A stretch of DNA of 64,000 nucleotides. It comes from Pseudanabaena sp. (GTDB lineage Bacteria > Cyanobacteriota > Cyanobacteriia > Pseudanabaenales > Pseudanabaenaceae). Both the position numbers and the translations under genes were made by a program. The notes under the pieces were generated by a model. It had not been told where the DNA came from and ran no database searches. It saw only the letters and a program-made list of their open reading frames with translations. This document shows positions 6,714 to 15,938 of this stretch, piece after piece. The DNA lies in NCBI GenBank assembly GCA_003249015.1, contig QBLS01000013.1, positions 62,001-126,000 on the forward strand, given 5' to 3'. Every line of letters begins with the position of its first letter. Within the stretch, counting starts at the first letter, position 1.

Positions 6714-8982
6714 ATGCCGTATCCATTTTCTTTTTTAGCTGGACGATCGCAGGACAGATGGGGACATTTTCATTGCGGCTGGCGATCGTATTCCAACTGA
6801 AGGGAGCAGACTGGGCGGCGGATAGACATAGCAAACGCTTAGCACGGGTCATGCCGACATAGAGCAGTCGAAACTCTTCCGATTGCTTGAGATAGTTGTA
6901 CCTTTCCCATGCTTCTTCAGCATTGGGCAAGCGATCGCCATGGACGATCGCGCGAATCTGCGCCCTAGTCACCTCTGGCAATCCAAAATCTCCCAAAAAC
7001 TTGACTGATTCGGGCAGGTAAGCTTCTCCAGGACAAATTCGCTTATGCAAAAAGGGCATAAACACCACATCCCAATCTAATCCCTTTGCCTTGTGCAAGC
7101 TGATAATTGTCACCTGACCACCCGCCATATAACGCTCTTCCAGATTCTCATCCTCAATTGCCTCAAAGTTTTCCGATTCCACGATTTCTTTTAAAGCTTC
7201 AATGACGGACTGCATCGAGTAATTGCCAACAAGTTGTTGATTGAGGCGATCACTTAACTTGTCGGCAGTGGCGAGTAGTCCCGCTTCATCGTCATAAAGA
7301 GTGAAGGCAATAAAAGAAATGAGATTATACAGAGGAAGCTCAATCTTCGCTCGCAATAATCCAATACATTTGGCTTGAGACTCTTGAGCGAGGGGTAATA
7401 AATCTGGATCGAGGAGGGTGGGATAGAGAAACTTTTCGAGGCGACTGGCTAGATCGTTGAGATCCTGTTGGGCGGAAATTTTTTGGCGATCCTTGAGGAC
7501 TGCGAGGGCGGCTTTGAGATTATCGGTGGAGTGAGGTCGTTCCATAAATTGCAATATGGTCAGCATATCCACAGGCACACGCGATCGGCGATCGCTCTGT
7601 TCCACATCATAGATTTTAATTTTTTGTTCCTCTCCCGATACTGTCAAATGTTCATTTAACTGTTCAGCAACAAATCGTCCTTGATTATGCTGACGTACCA
7701 AAATCGCCATACTCAAATGAGGATTTTGGGAATGTAACTGTTTAATGCGATCGCAAATCATTGCCATTTCTGCTTCGATATCCGCCACGGCATTGCCCAA
7801 ATAGATTTCCACACCTGCACCAATTGGTTCGGGATTGGCGTTCGGTTGCGGATCGTTAGTATCGACGGGTTTAATTTTTTGATCGCGAAATGGTTGCTCT
7901 AGCTTGCCATATTCCGAATGATTGACCCATAGCAATACATAGTTAGCAGCTCGCATTACATAGTTGGTGCTTCGTCCTGCTTGATCGAGGGTGGTTAGCT
8001 GCGATTGAGCGGCACAGCGATTGCAAAACTCATTAAAAAAGCGCGGATCGGCAGGGGTAAAGGTGGAGTTAATCGCTTGGTTGGGGTCACCGACACGCAT
8101 CAAGTTTTTGATATATCCCCCTGAAGTTTGCGGTACGCTCGCCAGAATTTCCAGTAGTTCAGTTTGCAATGGCGAAGAGTCCTGAGCTTCATCTTCAAAG
8201 ATGGCAAAAAAACGCTCTTGCCAATAATTGCGAATATTGGGATTTTTGAGTACTCGCAGAGCGCCTAAGATCATATCGTCATAGTCGATCGCCATTTCCT
8301 GCCGCAGTAACCTTTCATAGATTTCATAGAGTCCTGCGGCGATTTCCAAAATACTTCCCCCATCAGGTGTTTCTACTTGTCGCAAAGCCGCCGCACTCAA
8401 GCCTGAACTCTTGGCTGTGGCGATCGCTTCTCGCGCCAGACTGGGTAACACATCGGTTCGCAATACCGTTTGTCGCCGCAGTCTCTCCGTATCTTCGCCA
8501 TCAAAGCTGCGTCCTTCGAGCAAGAGGTCATAGAGCTTAGGATTTTCCTTTACCCATAGAGTTGTGGCATTGCGAAGCAACCGTTGCTTTTGCGATTCGG
8601 AGACAATTTTTGTTTCACCTGCACCAAAGCCCGATAGCTCTCGGTGATTACTGGCGATCGTGTAGGCAAGACTATGCAGCGTGCTGACCGTAAAGGCACT
8701 CTGGGGCAATCGTAAATCCTTGAGATGTTGAGATACTTTTTTACGAATATTGCTCACCGCCGATCGCGTAAAGGTGACAATCACCAATTGCTTTTGGCGA
8801 TGGAGTTGAAATTTGGCGATCGCGATCGCGGCGGCGACAGCCAGCCCCGTTGACTTGCCTGCCCCTGGCACAGCGGACACCGCTAGCTCACCACCTTCCC
8901 AGTCCGCCATCGCTTGCTGTCCCGTCCGCAAGGTTTGACGGAGGGTATGGAGAGAATCTGCTAAAGATATGGTTGTGAGCAT
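6712..8982 (-). CDS. UvrD/REP-family superfamily 1 DNA helicase
   Basis: The protein has 756 residues. Motif I is AVPGAGKST near residue 38, motif Ia follows at VIVTFTRSAVSNI, motif II is FEDEAQDSSP near 265, motif III is VGDPNQAIN near 300, motif V is ISLHKAKGLDWDVVF near 635 and motif VI is LLYVGMTRAKR near 715. This is the full set of SF1A 3'-5' helicases. It is shorter than UvrD/PcrA in the 2B region and starts directly with the ATPase core. A role in DNA repair or fork restart is inferred from the family. It is single and divergent from the barstar-like gene. Confidence 0.9.
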   Translation of the reverse strand: MLTTISLADSLHTLRQTLRTGQQAMADWEGGELAVSAVPGAGKSTGLAVAAAIAIAKFQLHRQKQLVIVTFTRSAVSNIRKKVSQHLKDLRLPQSAFTVSTLHSLAYTIASNHRELSGFGAGETKIVSESQKQRLLRNATTLWVKENPKLYDLLLEGRSFDGEDTERLRRQTVLRTDVLPSLAREAIATAKSSGLSAAALRQVETPDGGSILEIAAGLYEIYERLLRQEMAIDYDDMILGALRVLKNPNIRNYWQERFFAIFEDEAQDSSPLQTELLEILASVPQTSGGYIKNLMRVGDPNQAINSTFTPADPRFFNEFCNRCAAQSQLTTLDQAGRSTNYVMRAANYVLLWVNHSEYGKLEQPFRDQKIKPVDTNDPQPNANPEPIGAGVEIYLGNAVADIEAEMAMICDRIKQLHSQNPHLSMAILVRQHNQGRFVAEQLNEHLTVSGEEQKIKIYDVEQSDRRSRVPVDMLTILQFMERPHSTDNLKAALAVLKDRQKISAQQDLNDLASRLEKFLYPTLLDPDLLPLAQESQAKCIGLLRAKIELPLYNLISFIAFTLYDDEAGLLATADKLSDRLNQQLVGNYSMQSVIEALKEIVESENFEAIEDENLEERYMAGGQVTIISLHKAKGLDWDVVFMPFLHKRICPGEAYLPESVKFLGDFGLPEVTRAQIRAIVHGDRLPNAEEAWERYNYLKQSEEFRLLYVGMTRAKRLLCLSAAQSAPFSWNTIASRNENVPICPAIVQLKKKMDTA

Positions 8983-9023
8983 GGTCCTTATATTTGGTAA
9001 TGGCGATCGCGCTAAGGAACCAG

Positions 9024-9066
9024 ATAATTTTTAATAGCGCGGCTTCGCCGCACTATTAAAAATTAT
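9024..9066. repeat. Palindrome between divergent starts
   Basis: Inverted repeat ATAATTTTTAATAGCGCGGC-TTC-GCCGC(A)CTATTAAAAATTAT between the helicase start and the barstar-like gene start. It is not placed as a terminator for either gene. The core GCGGCTTCGCCGC is the common one here. Confidence 0.75.
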
Positions 9067-9083
9067 TTCCTTATTTAGATAGT

Positions 9084-9458
9084 ATGGCTAAGCATATAAC
9101 CCAGTTACTTCCTGTTAAGCCTTTAGCTGATCAAAATACTAAGATTTTTTATCTAGATGGGCGAGAAATTCAAGATAAACAGTCTTTTTTGCAGAAAGTC
9201 GCCGAGGTGATGCAATTCCCAGACTATTTTGGCTATAACTGGGATGCTTTTGAAGAATGCATTACTGATTTAGATTGGTGTCCTGCGGCGCAATATATTT
9301 TGATATATGACTATCCAGAAGCCTTTTCAACTGCGGAACCTGAAGAATGGATGATCGCCTACGATATTTTGCGATTAGCCGTGGAATATTGGCAGAGTAC
9401 AGATACACCTTTAGGGGTTTTATTGTTCGGGGAAACCCTTACAGATAGAACGTTGTAG
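9084..9458 (+). CDS. Barstar family ribonuclease inhibitor-like protein
   Basis: The protein has 124 residues and fits Barstar (PF01337): FYLDGREIQDKQSFLQKVAEVMQFPDYFGYNWDAFEECITDLDW carries the helix-loop with the Y-F-G-x-N-W-D-A motif that binds the barnase active site. The C-terminal part (TPLGVLLFGE) is the last strand. No barnase-like RNase gene lies next to it. It may be an orphan antitoxin or immunity protein against a nuclease made by competitors; that is inference. Confidence 0.85.
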   Translation: MAKHITQLLPVKPLADQNTKIFYLDGREIQDKQSFLQKVAEVMQFPDYFGYNWDAFEECITDLDWCPAAQYILIYDYPEAFSTAEPEEWMIAYDILRLAVEYWQSTDTPLGVLLFGETLTDRTL

Positions 9459-9523
9459 GGGCAAAGCATTCCCGCAGGAATTTATGATTTTACACATTGC
9501 CTCAAATCGGGAATGCTTTGCCC
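9459..9523. repeat. Inverted repeat after barstar gene
   Basis: Arms GGGCAAAGCATTCCCG and CGGGAATGCTTTGCCC with a loop of about 33 nt. Two further small inverted repeats follow at 9537-9579 (TTTACCGATAA... / ...TTATCGGTAAA) and about 9592-9648 (GAGCATTTGCA / TGCAAATGCTC). Together they fill the 250-bp gap before the next gene. Confidence 0.6.
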
Positions 9524-9705
9524 AAAAACTTAAACATTTACCGATAATCTCCAAATCGCATAGATAATTTATCGGTAAAAGTGAAGAGGGTTGAGCATTT
9601 GCATATAAAGATTTTGGTGATAATTTACAGATATCACTGCAAATGCTCAGCCCCTACGGATATCTACGTTACAATTTTTCTCTATTCCCCTTGCCCTATC
9701 TCCCT

Positions 9706-10998
9706 ATGCCCTCTAAATTTTCTTCTAGTCTCAATCGCCGCAAATTCATTTCCTTTTCCACCCTATTTTTATTGGGGGCTTGTGGTGGCGCACAAACTAA
9801 TCAGTCAACTGACTCTGCTGGCAAAAATAAGATTGTCTTTTGGACAATGCAACTCAAGCCACAGTTTGACAACTACATGACCGAACTAATTGCGGGATTT
9901 ATTAAAGAAAACCCAACGGCGGAAGTGGAGTGGGTGGATATTCCTTGGGGAGAAATGGAAACTAAAATTTTGAGTTCTGTCGCTGCCAAAACTGCTCCTG
10001 ACGTGGTGAACCTCAACCCTCAATTTGCCTCAAAGCTAGCTGAGAAAAAAGCCCTAGTAGATATGAATACGGCAATCTCAGCATCGGATCAAGCCAGCTA
10101 CTTCCCAAATATTTGGAAAGCCAATCAACTAGACAATGCAACCTTCGGTTTGCCTTGGTATGTCGCAACCGACATCACCATTTATAACCGATCTCTATTT
10201 GAAAAAGCAGGGCTAGATCCTGCCAAGCCGCCGCAAACCTTTGACGAACTCACCAAAGTTTCTGAACAAATCAAGGCGAAAACAGGTAAGTATGCCTTCA
10301 TGTTGACCATGGATGGGGGACAGGTTTTGGAATCGATGGTGCAGATGGGAATGAATTTACTAGATGCTAACGGCAAAGCGGCTTTTAATGATCCTGCTGG
10401 CAAAGCTGCCTTTGACTATTGGGTAAATCTATTTGAGAAACAATTAATTCCCCGCGAAATCTTGACGGAAGGACATCGTAAGGCAGTAGAGCTATATCAA
10501 GCAGGTGAACTAGCAATCTTATTAACGGGCCCCCAATTTTTGCAATCCGTTGCTCAGAATGCTCCTGAAACTGCCAAAGTAACTGATATTGGTTCACAAA
10601 TTACTGGCTCGACAGGTAAAAAGAGCGCCGCAGTTATGAATGTAGCTGTGCCGACTACCTCTAAAAATCAGGAGCTAGCCGTTAAATTCGCTCTATTTTT
10701 AACCAACGCTGACAATCAACTCGCTTTCACAAAAGTTGAAAATCTTTTACCTTCCACAGTTAAAAGTTCTAGCGATCGCTCTTTCACCGAAACCACCAAA
10801 GATTCGTCCATACTAGAACGCGCTAGAGTAATCAGTGCTTCCCAACTTCCCCAATCGGAAGTTTTGATTCCTCCTGCCAAGGACATTGAGAAACTGCGGA
10901 AGATAATTTACGAAGAGCTACAACTTGCCATGCTCAAAGAGAAATCGAGCGATCAGGCGATCGCCTCTGCCGCCGAACGATGGAACTCGAATAGTTAG
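9706..10998 (+). CDS. Extracellular solute-binding lipoprotein, sugar ABC transporter type
   Basis: From the ATG at 9706 the protein has 430 residues. It starts MPSKFSSSLNRRKFISFSTL and has a lipobox LLGAC, so it is a lipoprotein with a twin-arginine-like RRKF start. The open frame continues upstream for 21 codons (to 9643), but that part is hydrophobic nonsense over a repeat. The mature part matches family 1 solute-binding proteins (FWTMQLKPQFDNYMTELIAGF, EVEWVDIPWGEMETK, GLPWYVATDITIYN). No permease or ATPase gene is adjacent, as is common for cyanobacterial sugar transporters whose parts are scattered. The bound sugar is unknown. Confidence 0.9.
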   Translation: MPSKFSSSLNRRKFISFSTLFLLGACGGAQTNQSTDSAGKNKIVFWTMQLKPQFDNYMTELIAGFIKENPTAEVEWVDIPWGEMETKILSSVAAKTAPDVVNLNPQFASKLAEKKALVDMNTAISASDQASYFPNIWKANQLDNATFGLPWYVATDITIYNRSLFEKAGLDPAKPPQTFDELTKVSEQIKAKTGKYAFMLTMDGGQVLESMVQMGMNLLDANGKAAFNDPAGKAAFDYWVNLFEKQLIPREILTEGHRKAVELYQAGELAILLTGPQFLQSVAQNAPETAKVTDIGSQITGSTGKKSAAVMNVAVPTTSKNQELAVKFALFLTNADNQLAFTKVENLLPSTVKSSSDRSFTETTKDSSILERARVISASQLPQSEVLIPPAKDIEKLRKIIYEELQLAMLKEKSSDQAIASAAERWNSNS

Positions 10999-11012
10999 AT
11001 CTGCGCCCCATA

Positions 11013-11057
11013 CAAGAAGATTGTTCTGCCTGCATAGCGGGCGGAACAATCTTCTTG
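11013..11057. terminator. Hairpin after solute-binding protein gene
   Basis: Inverted repeat CAAGAAGATTGTTC(T)GCC(T)GC-ATA-GCGGGCGGAACAATCTTCTTG, 15 bp after the stop codon. The GC centre resembles family 2 cores. Confidence 0.65.
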
Positions 11058-11113
11058 CGTTGCTATATAATTACAAAACTAATAAAATTTTTTAAAACTG
11101 GTCTAGGTAGTCT

Positions 11114-12040
11114 TTGAGCGTGCCAAAAGTCGGGATTATTTATAACGACGCAAAACCTGTTGCTGAGCGTGTGGCGTTGGACATGAAGCTGTGGCTAGAA
11201 AAGCGCAATATTCAAGCGGTGCTGGCGACAGGGAAAGGTGGCATTTTGGGATATGGTAAGCCAGATGCACCTGTATGTCACACCCGCATTGAGAGCTTAG
11301 TTCCTATTGGCTTTGATCGCGATCTGATGTTTGTGGTTGCCCTCGGTGGTGATGGCACAGTTCTGTCAGCTTGTCGCCAGATTGCGCCCCTGAGTCTGCC
11401 TGTACTCAATGTCAATACAGGACATATGGGCTTTTTGACCGAAACCTATCTTACCGAATGGGAAGAGGCGATCGCGCAGGTAGTTGAAGGCAACTATGTG
11501 GTTGAGCAGCGATCAATGATGACGGTTCGTGTTTACGACAGCGAAGGCTTACTCTGGGAAGCGTTGTCACTTAATGAGATGGTGCTGCACCGTGAACCCC
11601 TGACCAGTATGTGTCACTTTGAAGTGCAGATTGGTCATCATATGCCCGTCGATATTGCGGCGGATGGGGTGATTATCTCTACGCCCACAGGCTCGACAGC
11701 TTACGCGCTCTCCGCAGGGGGCCCCGTGATTGAGCCTGGGATACCAGTATTTCAGCTTATTCCTATTTGTGCCCATTCTATGGCTTCGCGGGCTTTAGTA
11801 TTTGCTAATACTGAAAAGGCAGTCGTCACCCCTGCCAATCGTCATCGCTTAGTATTAGTTGTCGATGGCAATGCGGGCTGCTATGTCTATCCTGACTATC
11901 GCGTCGAGGTGGAGCGATCGCAATATCCTGCTAGATTTATTCGCTTACACAAGGGTGAGTTTTTCAAGGTTTTACGCGAAAAGTTAGGATGGGGATCACC
12001 GCATATTTCTAAGCCCACCTTGGGAGAACTATCACAGTAA
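11114..12040 (+). CDS. nadK: NAD kinase
   Basis: The protein has 308 residues and phosphorylates NAD+ to NADP+ using ATP. It shows the family's [13 protein letters not shown] motif near residue 77, [10 protein letters not shown] near 100, and the glycine-rich [16 protein letters not shown] near 195. Start choice: TTG at 11114 lies 6 nt after an AGG; GTG at 11120 is the alternative and would remove two residues. Cyanobacteria usually have two NAD kinases; this one has the N-terminal cap with [15 protein letters not shown]. The pentapeptide gene follows after 11 bp, so they are probably co-transcribed. Confidence 0.93.
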   Translation: MSVPKVGIIYNDAKPVAERVALDMKLWLEKRNIQAVLATGKGGILGYGKPDAPVCHTRIESLVPIGFDRDLMFVVALGGDGTVLSACRQIAPLSLPVLNVNTGHMGFLTETYLTEWEEAIAQVVEGNYVVEQRSMMTVRVYDSEGLLWEALSLNEMVLHREPLTSMCHFEVQIGHHMPVDIAADGVIISTPTGSTAYALSAGGPVIEPGIPVFQLIPICAHSMASRALVFANTEKAVVTPANRHRLVLVVDGNAGCYVYPDYRVEVERSQYPARFIRLHKGEFFKVLREKLGWGSPHISKPTLGELSQ

Positions 12041-12051
12041 ATTAAATTCCT

Positions 12052-12828
12052 ATGAGTCAAGGGCTTAACTTTGCCAATCAAAATCTTTGCGATCGCTCTT
12101 TTAAGGGCAAGAACCTAGTCGGTGCAGACTTCAGTGGCGCGGATATTCGGGGATGCGATTTTTGTTACTCCAAGCTGAAAGATGCAAATTTTACTAACGT
12201 TGTCACAGGAAAAAGTCAACGACAGAAGATAAATTTCAGCATCCTTTCCTTTGTCATGGCGCTTATGTTTGCAGGCACGGTCATGATTACGAGCATTATG
12301 CTGATTGCTTTTGCGATTATATTTATCTTCGGGGCGACGATAGTGAACCGTGATGTGGTTTATGGAGTCGCAATCATGGCGGTTATAGTATTTGCCGTCG
12401 GTTTTGCGATTACTTTCACGGGCAGCTTTACAATTTCAGGAACCAAAGGGGTTGGGGTCGCCATTACTATTTCTATGATCACAGCTTTTGCAGCGGGGCT
12501 ATTCGGATCAAATTTAGCAAAATTGCTTGTGTCTGGAGCATTTAATGCGATCGCCAATACTTCAAGGACTAATCCTTTGGCAGCTCTGTTAGTGTTTTTA
12601 GCGATCGAACCTCTGCAAATTTTTGGCAGCCTCTATCTATTTCGCTTAGCCATTAACGTGTTACGCACCAGTACAGGAACTAAGTTCCGATATGCTGACC
12701 TCACCAATGCTTCTTTTCGGAATGCCAATTTGACAAGTTGTGATTTTTCCAGTGCTACCATCCGCGATGTGAACTGGCAAAAGTCCCAAATATCGCGCTG
12801 CAAAATGCCATCTAACTTTGATAGCTAA
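12052..12828 (+). CDS. Membrane protein with split pentapeptide repeats
   Basis: The protein has 258 residues. Pentapeptide repeats (A(D/N)LXX pattern) occur at residues 5-50 (NLVGADFSGADIRGCDF) and again at 218-250 (YADLTNASFRNANLTSCDFSSATI). Between them are four or five hydrophobic helices (about 62-190). So a transmembrane block is inserted between two halves of a beta-helix. Such proteins are frequent in cyanobacteria and their function is unknown. The gene follows nadK by 11 bp, suggesting an operon. Confidence 0.8.
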   Translation: MSQGLNFANQNLCDRSFKGKNLVGADFSGADIRGCDFCYSKLKDANFTNVVTGKSQRQKINFSILSFVMALMFAGTVMITSIMLIAFAIIFIFGATIVNRDVVYGVAIMAVIVFAVGFAITFTGSFTISGTKGVGVAITISMITAFAAGLFGSNLAKLLVSGAFNAIANTSRTNPLAALLVFLAIEPLQIFGSLYLFRLAINVLRTSTGTKFRYADLTNASFRNANLTSCDFSSATIRDVNWQKSQISRCKMPSNFDS

Positions 12829-12829
12829 G

Positions 12830-14125
12830 TCAGCTATTGCCACCATGAAGCGGCACAATGTACTGCTTCATGGTGGCGACACCCTCCATGCTGCCCAATA
12901 GATACCAAAGCAACATACTGATCCTTGGCTCATAAAGCACCAAATCTAGACAACAAGATAAAAGAAATAGAATTACCGAAATCGCCACAATCACAATCAT
13001 TCCTTCTGTTTCTATCGCAACTAACTTTCTACTCGCTAACCAAATCGTTTTACCAAGGATGCCGACAAATGCGATTAAGGCTGGAACTCCTGAACCAACA
13101 GCGATCGCTAAAAATAGATTATGTTCATGGGGCAGCCCTCGCAGATCGAAGTTCATGAAGGTGGCAACTTTTGTAAAATTGCGTAATCCCCAGCCTTGAA
13201 TTGGATGTTGAGAAATTAGAGAAATGGCAAATTGCCAAGCATTGAGGCGATCTGCGGTAGAGGCAAAATCTCCCATCTGCGGATCAACGGTGCTGATGAG
13301 ACGATTGACGAAGCCCTGTGGCAAGAGCGATCGCAAACCTTCGCCACCTAGTCCTAGCCGTGAGCCAAATACTGCCCAAGCGATCGCCAAAGTAACTACG
13401 GCAAAACCTGCGACTAACTTCCATTGTCGATAGTAAATTGCCAAAAATACCGCCCCAATCATAGCCAATCCCCAAGCATTGCGGGAACCTGTCATGATTA
13501 ATACACCTATTCCCAATGTAAGGGCAATCACGGCGACCGCTCTTTGAAATTTGGTAATACTCTTCACCTTCCCAACTGCAAAATGAAAGGCGATCGGCAG
13601 AATCATCAATAGGTAAATTGCAGTCTCATTGAAATGTCCAAAGAATGACTGAATGCGGCGATCGCCACTAAATCCCATGGGAATGGGATAGCTATTAAAA
13701 ATCACCTTGGGAAATATCCAATCAGGTCGGTCAAGGATAGCTTGGAAAATTCCAAAGCTGCTCACTAAAACTGAACTCAGAACAAATAGCCATAGTAAAT
13801 GGATAAATTGAGCAGGAGTCCGCACAATATAACTGGTAGTAGCAGCTAGTAAAAAGTAAGGTAAAAAATTAGCGAGTCCACCTGCGGCTGTACCAATATC
13901 AAAAGCCGTCAAGGTGGTCAAAATCATCCAGACAGATAGCCAAAAGTAAGCAATATTGATGGGTGTAACCAGCGATCGCCAACCACGGCTCAACAATACC
14001 CACAGTGCCAACAACCCTGCAAAGAATGGCATAAATACATTGCTGATCACCATAAAAACAGCAATACTCTGCAACCAATTCCATTCCCTCAATAAGGATT
14101 TATCTTCCGTCGATTTCCAGAGCAT
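12830..14125 (-). CDS. O-antigen ligase / polymerase-like membrane protein
   Basis: The protein has 431 residues with about ten to twelve transmembrane helices. A long periplasmic loop near residues 255-310 ends in QHPIQGWGLRNF...GLPHEHNLFLAIAVGSGV, the Wzy_C / O-antigen ligase signature with the conserved His (PHEHN). The family ligates or polymerises surface glycans; related cyanobacterial IctB proteins were once proposed as bicarbonate transporters. The last codons (LHGGNS) are encoded inside a palindrome, and the stop is 1 bp from the end of the convergent pentapeptide gene. Confidence 0.85.
   Translation of the reverse strand: MLWKSTEDKSLLREWNWLQSIAVFMVISNVFMPFFAGLLALWVLLSRGWRSLVTPINIAYFWLSVWMILTTLTAFDIGTAAGGLANFLPYFLLAATTSYIVRTPAQFIHLLWLFVLSSVLVSSFGIFQAILDRPDWIFPKVIFNSYPIPMGFSGDRRIQSFFGHFNETAIYLLMILPIAFHFAVGKVKSITKFQRAVAVIALTLGIGVLIMTGSRNAWGLAMIGAVFLAIYYRQWKLVAGFAVVTLAIAWAVFGSRLGLGGEGLRSLLPQGFVNRLISTVDPQMGDFASTADRLNAWQFAISLISQHPIQGWGLRNFTKVATFMNFDLRGLPHEHNLFLAIAVGSGVPALIAFVGILGKTIWLASRKLVAIETEGMIVIVAISVILFLLSCCLDLVLYEPRISMLLWYLLGSMEGVATMKQYIVPLHGGNS
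12838..12876. terminator. Inverted repeat inside the 3' end of the O-antigen ligase gene
   Basis: GCCACCATGAAGC / GCTTCATGGTGGC with a 13-nt loop, lying within the last 50 bp of the minus-strand gene and just after the plus-strand gene. It probably serves both convergent genes and also encodes residues of the ligase C-terminus. Confidence 0.6.
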
Positions 14126-14180
14126 GATGATACCGATGTGTCGGACAAAGATGGGTCAATCATATTATCAATGTTCCCGC

Positions 14181-14219
14181 GAAATAACGTTGCGGCGCTT
14201 CGCGCCGCAACGTTATTTC
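14181..14219. repeat. Palindrome with conserved right flank, family 4
   Basis: GAAATAACGTTGCGGCGC-TTC-GCGCCGCAACGTTATTTC followed by TTTCACTGGGAAGGGA. A second copy with the same core and the same right flank is at about 44170-44221, so the flank belongs to the element. Confidence 0.75.
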
Positions 14220-14302
14220 TTTCACTGGGAAGGGAGTAGCTCTTATTATTCCCTTCCCACCTACAAATTAGTGATGCGCCGCCTTGCTAGTTTTGATTGC
14301 CT

Positions 14303-14343
14303 TACCAAATCAAGAAATAGCGTAGCCATTTCTTGATTTGGTA
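14303..14343. repeat. AAGAAATGGC-type palindrome
   Basis: TACCAAATCAAGAAATAGCG / CCATTTCTTGATTTGGTA about 70 bp before the murF start. The inner AAGAAATGGC(TAY)GCCATTTCTT type recurs at 28635-28667 and 39437-39463. Confidence 0.65.
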
Positions 14344-14413
14344 TTAAATGCAATGTTTGTTGCCTGAAGCCTGATAATGATCTTAAGAAATAGCTAAGAA
14401 CAGAAAATCAAGC

Positions 14414-15847
14414 ATGACCTGCATTTGTACGATCAGCCAAGCGATCGCCATCACCTCGGCAATAGCTAGCAATATCAGTAAGCCCAACCAAACTACAATC
14501 CAAGGCGTAATTTCCGATAGCCGCAAGTTAATCGCGGGTCAGTTATTTGTGGCGCTGACGGGGGAAAACTTTGACGGGCATGGTTTTGTCGCAAAGGCGA
14601 TCGCACAGGGAGCCGTCGCCGCAATTGTCAGCCGCGAGTGGGCAAGCTCAGAAGCGGCTCAGGGGCTGCCCATATTGGCTGTGGACTGCACATTAACGGC
14701 TTATCAAGACTTGGCTAGATGGTGGCGATCGCAGTTTTCGCATCCCGTAGTATCGATCACTGGCTCCGTGGGCAAGACAACCACTAAGGAGATCATTGCC
14801 AGTATGTTGTCCTGTTACGTGAAAAGGGAAGCGATTTTTGGTGCTGTGGCTTCGCCACAGCACCAAAAATCTGATGAGCAAGCCTCAAGGGTTCATAAAA
14901 GCTTAGCTAATCATAATAATGACATTGGGGTTGCCCAGACTCTGTTAGCGATCGCCCCAGAGCAGCATGACTTTGTAGTGGTGGAAATGGGAATGCGTGG
15001 TTTAGGAGAGATTGCGCGTCTGGCAAGGGTGGCTCTGCCAACAGTGAGTGTGATTACCAATGTGGGAACAGCGCATATTGGCAGGTTGGGTTCGCGGGAG
15101 GCGATCGCCACTGCAAAATGCGAGTTACTCGCCGAGATGCCCGAAAATGGCACGGCAGTTTTAAACGCGAGCAATCCGTTATTGCTGGAAATGGCGAATC
15201 AAGTTTGGCATGGCAAGACGATTACCTACGGGTTAGGGCAGGGAGACATCAACGGCAAGCTGGTTGGTGATGTGCTGTATGTGGATGACTACGTTTGGAC
15301 ACTGCCATTACCAGGACAGCATAATGCGATGAACTTTTTAGCAGGGCTAGCAGTTCTCAAAGCCCTTGACCTCGACTGGAGTTTGACCACCGCAGGCATC
15401 GGTAAACTCGATCTTCCCTTTGGTCGGGCGCAATTATACGACTTGCCGCAAAATGTGACGATTCTTGATGAGACTTATAACGCTTCTCCTGAAGGAATGC
15501 TCGCCGCCCTGCGTCAACTTGCTGATATGCCAGCCAACCATCATTGGGCTGTGCTTGGCACCATGAAAGAATTGGGAGAGATGTCTGAGCATCTCCATAG
15601 TCAAGTGGGTCGAGCCATTAGTGAATTGGGGATTGAAGGGGCGATTATCTTGGCTGATGGCGAAGCGGATGCGATTTTAGCAGGGGCAAATGGCTCCCTC
15701 AAATATGCGATCGCCTGTCCCTCCCATGAAGAAGTCACGCAGACTCTCCTACAAAAAATCCAAAGTGGCGATCGGATTCTCTTTAAGGCTTCCCGTTCTG
15801 TCGGCATGGATCGCGTTGTCCAAGCTTTTCGCCAGCATTGGCAATAA
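14414..15847 (+). CDS. murF: UDP-N-acetylmuramoyl-tripeptide-D-alanyl-D-alanine ligase, with in-frame palindrome insert
   Basis: The protein has 477 residues. MurF adds D-Ala-D-Ala to the UDP-MurNAc-tripeptide in the cytoplasm. The P-loop GSVGKTTTKE is near residue 118, the NNDIGV motif (normally about 25 residues on) is near 175, and later motifs include VTNVGTAHIGRLGS, ETYNASPEGM and ASRSVGMD. Between the P-loop and NNDIGV there are about 20-25 extra residues including AIFGAVASPQHQKSDEQA. This stretch is encoded by a perfect 18-bp-arm palindrome at 14833-14871 plus flanks, and stays in frame. The rest of the enzyme looks intact, so it is probably functional. Confidence 0.92.
   Translation: MTCICTISQAIAITSAIASNISKPNQTTIQGVISDSRKLIAGQLFVALTGENFDGHGFVAKAIAQGAVAAIVSREWASSEAAQGLPILAVDCTLTAYQDLARWWRSQFSHPVVSITGSVGKTTTKEIIASMLSCYVKREAIFGAVASPQHQKSDEQASRVHKSLANHNNDIGVAQTLLAIAPEQHDFVVVEMGMRGLGEIARLARVALPTVSVITNVGTAHIGRLGSREAIATAKCELLAEMPENGTAVLNASNPLLLEMANQVWHGKTITYGLGQGDINGKLVGDVLYVDDYVWTLPLPGQHNAMNFLAGLAVLKALDLDWSLTTAGIGKLDLPFGRAQLYDLPQNVTILDETYNASPEGMLAALRQLADMPANHHWAVLGTMKELGEMSEHLHSQVGRAISELGIEGAIILADGEADAILAGANGSLKYAIACPSHEEVTQTLLQKIQSGDRILFKASRSVGMDRVVQAFRQHWQ
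14833..14871. repeat. Palindromic repeat inside the murF coding sequence
   Basis: GATTTTTGGTGCTGTGGC-TTC-GCCACAGCACCAAAAATC is perfect and has the same TTC-loop build as the intergenic hairpins. It encodes DFWCCGFATAPKI in one frame but is read as IFGAVASPQHQK in murF. Confidence 0.85.
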
Positions 15848-15850
15848 GAC

Positions 15851-15883
15851 GTTTGGTTCTCCGCCGAAGGCGGAGAACCAAAC
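15851..15883. terminator. Hairpin after murF
   Basis: GTTTGGTTCTCCGCC-GAA-GGCGGAGAACCAAAC begins 3 bp after the stop codon. Confidence 0.7.
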
Positions 15884-15938
15884 CCGTAACTAGACTAGAA
15901 AACGCTATATCTATAACTATTGCATTCGTAATATACCC

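Noticed and set aside
9581-9880. Plus-strand open frame of 99 codons before the solute-binding protein
   Set aside because: Out of frame with the lipoprotein signal and overlapping it; composition typical of a shadow.
13956-14336. Plus-strand open frame of 126 codons opposite the O-antigen ligase start
   Set aside because: It is antisense to the ligase 5' end and then crosses a palindrome; no recognisable domain.
14767-14940. Extra residues in MurF considered as an intein or sequencing error
   Set aside because: Too short, no splicing motifs, and the palindrome is in frame with intact downstream motifs.
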